64,000 nucleotides of DNA from Calliopsis andreniformis. Taxonomy: Eukaryota; Arthropoda; Insecta; Hymenoptera; Andrenidae. The notes below the pieces were generated by a model. That model had not been told where the DNA came from. It saw only the letters and a program-made list of their open reading frames with translations, and ran no database searches. A program made the translations under genes and the position numbers. The DNA lies in assembly GCF_051401765.1 (NCBI RefSeq), contig NC_135071.1:15168961-15232960 (forward strand), given 5' to 3'. Shown piece after piece: positions 25,470 to 35,692 of this stretch. Position 1 is the stretch's first letter, and the number at the start of each line of letters is the position of its first letter.

Positions 25470-27251
25470 GTTTGAAATCGTTCGTCCAAGATAAAGGTGA
25501 TAACTATTATCGAGCAGCTGTATTTCAGAACCTATTGCACTTGTTCGAGAAACCATTGGCAATCGATAGGAATCGAACGACATTGAAGGCGACGATTTTA
25601 TTACCAGTGGAACAGCGCGAATCGGTATCGCAGTTCCTTTGCTGACTCATAGAATATAAATCCATCTTTGGAGCTTGCTCGACTGACGCTGAGTGCGCCC
25701 ACTTTATATGACAAATTTACTCGTAATAAACAAACTGTTCCTTCCACCTACACCCTGCCACACTGCTACGTTTCGCTGACTTCCGTTATATATAAGTATT
25801 CAAACAATTTTCTACTCAAATAGATGCAATCAAGGCTTCATAAATTTTTCTTGATTCCCTTGCTGGTCGTTTCAATCTCGAGATGCAGAGCGTCTTCAGT
25901 GAAAAGAAGCGAGGCAACGAGTGACAGACAGAAACGACTGCAACTCGAATAAAAAGTCACGTAGAACCGAGGCCCGCGTATATGAACATTTTTTTATTTA
26001 TGATACACTTTTTATGATACATTTTACGCTTTAGATACACTTCGTTTTTATCATTTCTGTAGAGTGAGACTGTCACTCGAGTTACGTCAGTGTTTTATGG
26101 TTCACTCAAAAGGAGGTACTAAGGAATAATAAAATTTCAAGTTGAAGAGGTTCAGTATTTAAATTACAATTATATTAAAATATAATATTTATTACTATAC
26201 TCTAAAAAAAGAAGTCACTAGTAGAAATTTCTGTCTCCAAGAAACCTAATCTAATTAGCACCTTCATGTGCACTCTATCCTCCTAAATACACAGTAATTT
26301 TACATTACCAACTTTATACTTCCATTTTATGAAATTCATTACATCAACTTTTTCAAATATTAATTCACTCCCCTTTTCTTCCATTCAACATTTTTAATAA
26401 ATTTCCCAAGAGTTTAAATACATCTAAAACCATTCCCACGAGCGAGTCGACACACTCTTGGCAAAGTTCATCGCGATCACAGTAAATCAAAGGAGCACAT
26501 CCTAAAAAACTAGCAAAAAATTCCAACCATAACTGTAGCAAACGCCAAGAGAAGTTCCAAAGGAAGTTCCAAGAAGCGAAAAGAATTTTCTGCGAACTGG
26601 TTCGCCGAATCGATACGATTTTGCGAGGCGAGGACAATTCTATTTTCGCGTGCCACATCTTTTCGGTCCGCGGTGCCTTGACCCGCAACTAATTATTCGC
26701 GATCTGCCTTCCGGGCGACGCGATTGGCCAGAAAGTCTGAGCGCGGGCCATAATGGCGAATTCGCGATTGCGAAACGCGCGAGGCGTGGACTGTTGGCCA
26801 GTGCCAAAATATTTGTTGCGTAAATCTGCGGCACGCCGGTTACATGCTAGAGTTCGCGACGCGCTTCGCAAATGGACCGTGATTGTCTGATCGCCTCTAC
26901 GTGGAAAGCGCTCTAACGAGCCCCGCGATCGCTTTAATTGCACTTTCCGCGCTGCCTTTATTCTCGAACCGCCTTCTGCCCTGCACACGATTTACTGTTC
27001 GCCGACACGGTGCTCTTGTTTCGCCAATTCTTTTTAGGAAATGCCTCTAACAAGGAAACTCTGGCAGATTTGTTCGAACTTCGTTAGCTCGCTTCAAGGT
27101 TTTTTATTCAGAGGATAACTATTGTGAAAAGTGGGAGTGAAGTCGAAGCTGTGAGTGATGGACTTTTTGACGATGGAGTTTACTCAGTTTTTTGTATTCT
27201 ACTGACGCAGTTGACGCAGGTCACACGTTTGCTTTGATACTTCTGCTGTAT

Positions 27252-27321
27252 GGTGTTTCATGAGAAGTACTCTATGATGCACTAGGGACAATGCTTTCCA
27301 AGGGACTTCTAGTGGAACGTG
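27252..27321. repeat. Palindromic ~70-bp repeat, copy 2
   Basis: GTTTCATGAGAAGTACTCTA is followed by GATGCACTAGGGACAATGCT and TTCCAAGGGACTTCTAGTGG. It shares the centre and both arms with the 29.9-kb copy. Confidence 0.6.
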
Positions 27322-29235
27322 TGCAGGACTTTATTTGAAGGAAAACTTCTGTATCTTAGAGCCTTCCTTTCGTGAGGTAGGAAACAACGAGGGCCTTTTC
27401 TTTTTATAGACCCAGAGCCGACGAAAACACGCTCGGTCGCATAATATTCTGGGTTAATAAGTTTTATTTCGCCTGGAAATCGTGTCGACTGTTGCCGTGT
27501 AAGCACGCTGAGTCGCGATTGCAGATACCATTTGTCACTAGGCCTCGCTGTGGGGCACGTTACTGACGTGGGTCACGCTAATGTCCCGTTTCTTTTCTTC
27601 CTCAGCATCGAAGTCTCTTGCCCCATCGCGGTCCCCTGACCCAAACGCGAAACCTTCACGCTCGAGAGTGGACATTAGCCTTATGGAACAATGATAAACA
27701 TGGCTGGTACGTGTGGCACAGTTTCGCCTATCGCCTCAGAAGCATTACCCCGCCGCCATTTTCTTGGGCTCTTAACTGCCTTCCCGTTGACGTTTGACAC
27801 GAAAAGGCATTCGATAAGTAATAACGCTGTGTAGTGGTCCTTTTTGCACAGGTCGTCTAATGGGGTTTCGAGTTACAGCTGACGTTCGAGGGCACGGTGT
27901 TTCAATTCCTTGTCAATGACAGCCAAGTGGGTTTTATACGATTAGATGGGATTAGTGACTGCTCTGCGACGTTTCGAGGATATTTGAGATTATTAAATAT
28001 GTAAAATTTCTCAGGGCTTACTTTCAACAATTTTTCGCGACTTCTTCAAATATGTATAGAATGTGAACCAGATATACTTCAATATTTTGAAGGGTTGCAG
28101 GGGTGCTCCAGTGGAACAGATACTGTTCTATGACGAAATAAGGTGTAGTTGACCCAATATTCTAAAGATATCTAAATTTATTGTGTGATCAATTTAAGAA
28201 AGTTCAAGTAACCCTATCTTATTTACTCAAGTGTTTGACTACTGGATACAGATCCAGTACCAGGTCAATTACCTCGCCTCGATCCATTTCCTCCTCGCAG
28301 TTACAAAAAAAAAAAAGAAAAAAAAAATGAAAACCTGGCACATAATCAACTTCCATCATTAATATCCTCTACAATATTAGCCAAATATCTCAAAAAAAAA
28401 AGATCCTAACACATTCAGCCGACTCTCACAACCTGTCAAAGGCTCCTGCAAGAGCATATCATTTATCCATCTCTTTTCATCGAATCCAACTTCACGAATC
28501 ACAACGAATCCAAACGTGACCATTCTCTGGACTCAACAGAGCCTCTACGAAGGAAATCGCGACCTCCTCCGAACCTAATTACGTAATGGTGTTCGGCAGG
28601 GTGCAAGTCCTAGGTGGAGGGGTTGGTAAGCTCAGCGAACCTTCCGTGTCTATCGCCTCGCCAGTGGATCTTCCGGTGGCATCGGTTCACTCTCCAAAGT
28701 GCAGAGAGTCGTGGCTGTTGCAGGCTGGTGGGGGTCCTCTAACAAATCGGACGGGTTCTGGCAACGCGGCGCATCCGCATTAACCAAATGAAATTCCATT
28801 TATATTGGATACACGCGGGGGCGGCCTATATTGGCTGGTGCAACGTGGCGAGCCTGCTGCAACATGGCCGCCTTATAGTTGCGGAACGGTGTCACTCAAA
28901 CGTCGCTCCTCTCTAGCAGACAACGACTGAGCTCCCCGTCGGGAATACGCTTTTTCGAGACCCTCCCCCGCAGTTCGCGAACTCGCTTCCTGGCACGTGT
29001 TCCGCGCGTACTGAGCGAACCCAATGGAGAAATCCCTGCCGCGAAGGGCCAGGCCTGACGCGTGCCAAAAACCGAGACGAGACGACCCGCGATCGAGGAA
29101 ACGGAGTGTCTTCGCTCGGAAGCTGTTACGTCGCGGCTCTAACGAGTTCTGATTGCTAGACGGGATTCCCCTTTTTGCGAAGGCAACTTTGGCTACACTG
29201 AGGTTCCTGGCGTCTGAGGGAGCCTCGTTATGTAA

Positions 29236-29316
29236 CGCTACTGTTGGGAGCTCAGAAGTTGCCAGTGGGCCTGATTGGCTACGCAGGGAAATATATACAA
29301 ATGGCACACATTAGTA
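29236..29316. mobile_element. MITE family C, partial copy
   Basis: CTACTGTTGGGAGCTCAGAA and the following 60 bp (GCCAGTGGGCCTGATTGGCT, ATGGCACACA) match the complement of the right half of the 20.4-kb element. A clear opposite terminus was not found; CCACTGGCGAGGGAGC at 29,548 may be a decayed one. Confidence 0.5.
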
Positions 29317-29933
29317 CAGTGCACAGGGTGTTCGCGAGAAGTTGTACCAGCGTTTTTTTCGTAATTGGTAAACATTACAAAAAAATGGAAAAGGGGAAAG
29401 ATGCAGTATATTTCACTGGCGATGTGATAGTGTGTATCAATTTGACCATCGTACTTTTTCCAAGGCTCCATAGGGTGGGACACAATTATGATTGATTTTG
29501 GGGTGTGTAGAGCATTTGAACTCATGTTTTAACTTTGTGGATTCCACTGGCGAGGGAGCTTTAGGAAGTGTGCATCGAGTTTTTGTAAAATTTAAAGAAA
29601 AGATGCTTCTGTCTCTAAATTTTAGTTCTAGCACTTGTCAATCCCTTACATAACCACGCAACATTGAGTCGTCAGGAAAGGTCTGAAAGAAAGGCAAAGC
29701 AAGTAGAGAACGCAGCAGGTCCATCCAATCTCCGTTTGGCAGGCGATCAAATTCCCGCCAGCGGGAGCGCGCCATCTGCCAACGCTCGGGAACCTTATTA
29801 ATTTCATTACCTAAAAGCACATCGACTTCGATCGACGAGCATTGAGTACAGAGGCAGCTAAGCGCACACACGAGTTTCCATCCGCTGCGCACAGTTCTAT
29901 CCCCGATTCATAACGACGCTCGTTTCCCCTTTA

Positions 29934-30005
29934 TACTATTCGCGTGTCATGAGAAGTCCCCTGGAATGCATTAGAGGCAATGCTTTTCAAGGGACTTCTA
30001 CTCAG
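29934..30005. repeat. Palindromic ~70-bp repeat, copy 3
   Basis: ATACTATTCGCGTGTCATGA and GAAGTCCCCTGGAATGCATT, then TTTTCAAGGGACTTCTACTC. The arms are self-complementary through AGAAGTCCC / GGGACTTCT. It sits immediately left of the 204-bp inverted-repeat element at 30,014. Confidence 0.65.
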
Positions 30006-30013
30006 AAACTAAT

Positions 30014-30217
30014 GGTACTGTGCTCCGCTCAAGAGATGATCCCCGAGACGGTACAAGGGCAAGAGGGATCTCTCGATCTACATTGTGTGCGTGGCTGCCA
30101 CAGCGAATTGTATGCGAGAATCCAAAGTATACGTCAGACTGGGCGTGTCCTCTTCCACTCTGACCAATTAGACCTGCATACCTTTCAGGGACCATCTCTT
30201 AAGCGGAGCACAGTACT
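30014..30217. mobile_element. Inverted-repeat element (MITE), 204 bp
   Basis: GGTACTGTGCTCCGCTCAAG (30,014) is mirrored by CTTAAGCGGAGCACAGTACT at the right end. The terminal 25 nt differ at only one or two positions, and weaker pairing continues inward for another 25 nt. It lies about 10 bp from a copy of the 70-bp palindromic element, so the two may be nested or adjacent insertions. Non-coding. Confidence 0.7.
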
Positions 30218-30749
30218 TTCTCGATTTTCGCAGGTCGTGAGCGGTTCGTGGCGCACGTAGGGTCGCGTCTGTATGCACGAGCTGACATGGGAGCACATAG
30301 TCAAACTGGGAGAGAACTCTGGACGAGGGAACTAACTTTACCCAGTCGAATCGTATCGATGAGCACGGCGAGCATAACGTCGGTCGAAAGGGCAGAGAAA
30401 CGGGCTAACGAAGGGGCAGGAGAGACGCAATGAGACAGCGACGACGGGAAATGGTAGGAGAGGCTGCTGAAACGAGAAATAGACTCGGCCTCTAAGTTAG
30501 AGCAGTATGAGGTTTTCTTTCGGACACCATCCCGAGACTGTCTGCTATTCCTGGGACCGCCGAGTACACTGACGCGCGATCCTGACCACTATTAATTTCA
30601 GTTTAAGCAAGATACTCCTAGCGGCGGGCTTTGACCGAGCTTTGAGCGCGGATTCAGATTTTAATTAGGGCGAGGGAACTTCGGGGTCTCGGAGTGACTT
30701 GCTTCTTGATGGATTCTTTGGGAGGAGGCTCTGCTTGGACTCTGATATA

Positions 30750-30956
30750 CAAAGTGACCAAGCAAGCAGGCTGCCTAGATAGCTCCTGTTTTTAATAACG
30801 CGAAATTTTGAAAAACTATAAAAAATGACCTACACGAAAGATTGTTCTTTCACGTATTCCTTCTTCGAAATCATTCAAATTATGCCATGAACGATTTTCG
30901 TGTTATTAAAAACGGAGGAAACATTTAAGTGGCCTGTATCAGCTTGGACACCCTGA
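30750..30956. mobile_element. MITE family B, copy 2
   Basis: The termini pair across about 207 bp: left TGACCAAGCAAGCAGGC and TGTTTTTAATAACGCGAAA; right TTTCGTGTTATTAAAAACGG and CCTGTATCAGCTTGGACA. It belongs to the same family as the copy near 19.0 kb, with the interior inverted relative to it. It is non-coding and lies at the left of a transposon cluster that continues to 32.6 kb. Confidence 0.7.
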
Positions 30957-31035
30957 TTTTTTTATTTTTCTGAGTAGTAGGGTTAGTCTGTTGCTGCTCT
31001 CAATGCTATATTCATTTTTCAAGTCTCCATACTTT

Positions 31036-31230
31036 AACTTCCTTTTCATAATTTTCTTCGTAACAAATGTTCTTCAGATTGCTCGAAAAGAGCATGTTTT
31101 CCAAGCAAAGCTTGAAGACAGTTGTTTTACTGTATGTATTATTTATTATACAAGAAATTATTTGAGGAAAACAGTGCTCTTTTTGAGTAATTTGAAGAAC
31201 ACTTGTTAGGAAGAAAATGATGAAAAAGAA
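31036..31230. mobile_element. Inverted-repeat element (MITE), about 195 bp
   Basis: Arms of about 65 nt are strongly complementary: left AACAAATGTTCTTCAGATTG and CTCGAAAAGAGCATGTTTTC; right GAAAACAGTGCTCTTTTTGA and GAAGAACACTTGTT. The outer part also pairs (CATAATTTTCTTCG with GGAAGAAAATGATG). The central loop is about 60 nt. A 72-codon frame through it is a by-product of the repeat. Confidence 0.7.
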
Positions 31231-33086
31231 TGTGAAAATATCGATGCTTGAAAGAAATGAACATTAGACGAGACTGAAGAGAGAAGGGGTCAAAGAGGCG
31301 TGGATAACATCCTATCGCAATGTCTGTGGCTCACGGTAATCGAAGTTCATGGAATGCAGCAGAGTCGCACGAGGACACCAATGGCCTTCTCCCCTTTCAC
31401 CTAAACGACCAAGTCGGGCTAAGTTCGTTCGCCATTGTGGATTGTCCGTGGAGCACGCTTTGAGACTGAAATACGTTCAAGCACGTATCTCTCGACAGTG
31501 CTACGTTCGAGAGACGAATATTCCAAATTCGCTAATCCACTTTCTGAGTTGCTATCTGCAAGTTCTATCGATATCTCTTGTTAAAGGTACTTGTTGGACC
31601 CTCATTGCAACGATCCCTTCTTTACCATAATCGGGAAATCTCGTTACCGAAATTAATTAACGACAATCGGAATAACAGATAGCGGAGCAAATTATCGATA
31701 TATTCTATTAGAAACATTTGGATTCGAACTGCAAGAGACCCTCTCTGTTATTCTATTCAGCTGATTCTTCGCAATTGACATTGTCACGGAGAGTAATTAA
31801 AAGTAACTCGAATAATAGATAACGACCTATTGTTCTCGAATAAGTCATTCAGAAGATTGTTATTTTATGCGACGAATGGGAGGTTACTTTAAATAACGTC
31901 CCGCGCCTCGAGTAATGTATTCCCCCGACGACAAAGTGCCACGAGGTAGTAGTATATTGTCATCAATTAGTCGATAGCATACTGAATAGCAAGTACTGAA
32001 TAAACAGGTTTTCATGCATATTAGTAGATATCATATGAACGACTGCAGGTTAATGGTGCTCGAATGTGCTTGCTTAACGACTGTAAACTGTCGCTTGGAG
32101 TAAGCTCGACACCGATCTGTCAGAGGAGCATACAGTTATTCTTCTATCGACCCAAAAAATATCGCGTTCCGACTCATTTAATGCCCATCAAATAACAATT
32201 ACTCTAAAACGAAACTACTTAAGTGAAACGAGAACAATCGATTTCGCAGTTGTTCGAGACTGCAGTCCTGTGAAGAGCACAATTTCTTATCCGTATGAAA
32301 TCGCGAACTGTAACATACAAGGTGTTTCATAATACGTGACTGGGTCAATTAAGTTGACCCAGTGGACAAGTCCAAAAAAGATCTCCCAGGCGATCCCATA
32401 TCTTATAAGGACCTAGTGAATCTAAGTTGACCCAGTGGAAAAAGGTAACACACTCTGAACTACCCTCGAAACATAGAATGCAATATAGTCAGGTTTAAGT
32501 TATCTTTGTCTACTGGGTCAACTTAGACCCACTGGCTCATTATAAGATATTGTATCGCTTGGAGGATTTTTTAGGATTTTTTTTTGTCCACTAAGTCAAC
32601 TAATTCCACTAAATAAAGGTTTCGAAAATAGTGCTGGAGTTCAACAGTTAAAACTAACTAGTCCACCCCATATAATATTGGCTGTCAGGCTAGTGCTATA
32701 TTTGTAGAAACAGCAGCAAAGCGACCGTCGCGTCGCATAGTGACGCCACAAGAATTCAATGTATAGTAGCAACAGTTTCTTACCAATTGCTCTGAAACTA
32801 AGACCGACCACCCACTACATACATACGAAAAATCTCTTCAGAACGATGACCTTAATATATCCAAAGGTCATCGAAATCGGTGGTGATGTGATTAATCTGC
32901 AGGTTCACCCTCTCGCTTTATTACAATCACCGTAAGCTATTTCCAGACATTCTATTCTAAATACTAAAATTTAAACACTGATCCGTAATTTCTCTGATTC
33001 ATGGATTATTGAATCGATTACCCCGCCAATATCCAGCCTCTCGCTTGGAGCAGCCAGTCTCGAAGGAGGCCGTCATGCGCTTTCGG
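31231..33086. other. Stretch with one MITE and no recognised gene
   Basis: Apart from the inverted-repeat element at 32,338-32,610, the DNA is mixed AT/CpG. A 93-codon frame at 31,349 has no domain. Confidence 0.5.
32338..32610. mobile_element. Inverted-repeat element with repeated GTTGACCCAGT motif
   Basis: Arms of about 105 nt pair across a short centre. Left TTAAGTTGACCCAGTGGACA, ATATCTTATAAGGACC and CTAAGTTGACCCAGTGG match the complements of TGTCCACTAAGTCAACT, CTCATTATAAGATATTG and CTACTGGGTCAACTTAG. The left end itself starts with a small palindrome (CTGGGTCAA...TTGACCCAG). Non-coding, about 270 bp. Confidence 0.75.
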
Positions 33087-33289
33087 TATATAAATATATA
33101 CATAGATGTAACCTCGGGCACTTCTGCCAGCTAAGAAGACAGTTCTGTCATCTGTCAGCGACGTGGAGGTCTATGGATTACATAAGTCCTTCTCCCTCTA
33201 TCTCGCTTCCTGTGCTCACCCCGCTTCGAAAGCTGCGCCGCAAAACGGCGGCGACCGTCGTGCGATCGAGCCATGGTGAAGATAATTAA
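33087..33289 (+). promoter_or_regulatory. TATA-like motif followed by a 38-codon small ORF
   Basis: TATATAAATATATA at 33,087-33,100 is followed by a GC-mixed leader and an ATG at 33,173 that opens 38 codons (MDYISPSPSISLPVLTPLRK..., stop TAA at 33,287). A second ATG at 33,272 is immediately followed by GTGAAG, so an alternative reading is a very short first coding exon ending in a donor. A GA-rich tract follows at 33,328-33,371. The motif order resembles a TATA-driven arthropod promoter, but no initiator was found at the right distance and no downstream exon was recognised. Confidence 0.2.
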
Positions 33290-33327
33290 GCTCTTGGAAT
33301 AACCACAGCCACAGACCATCTCAAAGG

Positions 33328-33371
33328 GGATGAGAGAGAGAGTGAGAGAAGAGAGTGAGTGTGAGAGAGAG
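33328..33371. repeat. GA-rich tract
   Basis: GAGAGAGAGAGTGAGAGAAG and continuing GAGTGAGTGTGAGAGAG. Such tracts bind GAGA-type factors in insects; here it follows the TATA-like motif at 33,087. Confidence 0.6.
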
Positions 33372-35354
33372 TTTGCACGTGGGGACAGGGTGGTCACGCG
33401 TCGAGGATCAAACGTCTCTGATCAAGCGGCGCAAAGTGACTCTCGATGGCACACCGCTGCAGAGGAAAAAAGGGGGAGCTAGGCGGGGATGGCCAAAACA
33501 CAACGGCCAATTCGACGGTCGATAAACCGTTAACACCTTCCTGGATGCACGTGGTAGCGTTATCACTCGCTGGGCTATTTCGTGTAACGCGTACACAGCG
33601 AGGAACAAAATGGTACTGTGTACCATTGATATTCTAATCTTCGTTGAGCGACTAGGAAAAATATCATTTTTCTGTGTCGACTTTTTTCCTGGGATTATCC
33701 CTTGGACTTTTTACGAAAAATGTAGAATTATAAGCTGTTACTGGATTTTCCTTTCTGTGGTAGAAACTTTAGCTTGTGTATTTTTAATTACCAGGATCTT
33801 CGTAATAAGCGTAAGAATTTTTAAGCATGTATTTTCCGCGGGGAGAAAGGAGTCTGGGTTAACTTCAGTGAAGTCTTTAGTCTTTAGCGAAGTTTTCGTT
33901 ATTTTACGACGCGCAAAGTTCAAGGAAAAAGTGCGCAATTGTGAGATTTAATTGGAGGAAGATTATATTCAGTAGCCTATTTCGCAACGAAGAACAAATC
34001 GCAAATCAACGAACTCGAATGGATCGTTTGCCACTTAAATATATACTCGCAGAGACAACGTTTTTGTGTCGCATGTAGCAAGTAACGTAATTTACGCGCC
34101 AGCCAAAGACAAACGCGGAACCGTTGACATTTTACGGTGAGGCTTCTCTTCTCGGTGAATTTCTGATAGGCGCTTCTCGAATGCCAGGCAGGACTTATTT
34201 AATTGACTGAAATTTACAGCGCGTCACGGGAAATTAAGTGTCTACAAGCGACAACGCGCATTTTCTTATCCGTCTCTACCCCCCGTGCGAAAAACAACCG
34301 TCCCTCGATGCTATAATTGAACGTTTCGCGGCTACGTACTACTTCACTTTCCATGAGGACACTGTCTCGACAGGGGTACAGTGGAATTCCATTTAAATGA
34401 AATTTCAATCGAATCTTGATTTAACGAACGTTCAATATTGAGGCTCTGAATGCGGTCTAATTGTATTCTGTTGGCGCATGTGAAACCTTGAATGTCAGTG
34501 GCGTGGTATTTTTTGTACGATGGCTTTTTTGATAGCGAGCTTAGCTGGGTAGGTAATGTTACTGCTTTAAATGTCAGCTTACAACTTATATCGTTTTAGT
34601 ATTGTTAAAAGTAGAATTATGTTTGAGTGCAGACGATATAAATATCATGTTGGATACAGTGATACATCTTATGAGGATTAGAATAATTAAATTCAATCTC
34701 CAGCGATGTCAAGATTACTAATTACTTGGATATAATTAAATTCTCACCTTTGGAATTTACATTATTTACCTACCATTCCAAGGTCTCAATCGTAAAATAT
34801 ACACGTTCTGTCTAGAGCACAAAAAGTGAATTTTCCAATAATATCTGATAGTAAAGTTTATCATCAGACGAAAATGCTTTGTCATTAAAAAAACTAAACA
34901 AGAAAGCTGTAAATGAAATATTCGCAAAACCTCATTTCCTACATCAATATCATTAGTAATCTTTATAGAAAAGAAATACACAATTTATCACTTCACCAAA
35001 CCTCAACGTACAAAAATAAATCTAATTTATTACAAAAGAAAAACCAGAAAAAATTCAACTTTCCAGTTCCCAAAATCTCTCACAAATGCCCCAGCCGCGT
35101 GCACCGAGAAGTCAATGCGAGGCGGAGGAAAATTAAGATGCAGACCGCAGAGAGCTCGGTTCGAGAAAAATACGAATCGCTGAGGAGCCTCGGCACACCT
35201 GTTTGCTCGTAAACCGTCTATATGTTTTCCCCGATTTTCCCTATGCATATACTCGTCTCGTGCGCCCGCCCACGCCACGCGAGATACACACACGCATAAC
35301 CAGCGTGTAACAACACGGTCGATGTTCATCGCGGGTGCAAACTTCGTCCAAGAT
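33372..35354. other. Gene-free stretch
   Basis: A 113-codon AT-rich frame at 33,610 encodes hydrophobic sequence typical of chance AT-rich translation. Nothing else was recognised. Confidence 0.5.
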
Positions 35355-35692
35355 CAGAGTTGCCACATGAATTCCCTCCTTGGATATATTAGGGCAAATT
35401 GGTAGATAAGACAAACAATAAGTGATATCCTATTCTCCTCAACCATAGACAAAGGTTATAGAATAATAATTACAGAAAAATATGAAATTGAGATTTTTGC
35501 ATTTTTGGATATTTTTTCGCAGTAAAATATTTTTAGTGGATACTTTTTTTCCTTACTTGAGCTGTATTGTATTGTGTTGCTAAGGTCTCAGATCTAGGGC
35601 CCAGACTATACCAATAGGACACTTGTTATTTCTTCTCTCACCTTCCAGCTTCTCTCACTATATCCAAGGAGGGAATTCGCGTGGCAACCCTG
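35355..35692. mobile_element. hAT-type MITE, full copy with target duplication
   Basis: This 338-bp element has terminal inverted repeats of about 35 bp. The left end begins CAGAGTTGCCACATGAATTC and the right end read inward begins CAGGGTTGCCACGCGAATTC. It is flanked by TCCAAGAT (35,347-35,354) and TTCAAGAT (35,693-35,700), an 8-bp duplication with one mismatch. CAG-start termini with an 8-bp duplication are the signature of hAT transposons. It holds no transposase frame, so it is non-autonomous. Two relatives lie at 47.4 and 49.3 kb. Confidence 0.85.

Larger units (their letters stand above)
23396..29235. other. Gene-free stretch with CpG-rich patches
   Basis: CpG-rich patches at 24.4-24.7, 26.6-27.0 and 28.55-29.2 kb. 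Matches to the YY1/Pho-type word GCCGCCATTTT occur at 27,751, and to its complement-like GGCCGCC within 28,860-28,875. A-rich runs lie at 28,308-28,328. The 65-codon frame from 28,586 has an ATG but no recognisable product. Confidence 0.5.

Noticed and set aside
25152..25583. 143-codon minus-strand frame rich in repeated NVQ/MFK words
   Set aside because: Generated by the 58-bp duplication and the TTTGAATATT tract.
33610..33951. 113-codon hydrophobic plus-strand frame
   Set aside because: AT-rich DNA naturally translates to Phe/Ile-rich sequence; no conserved motif.
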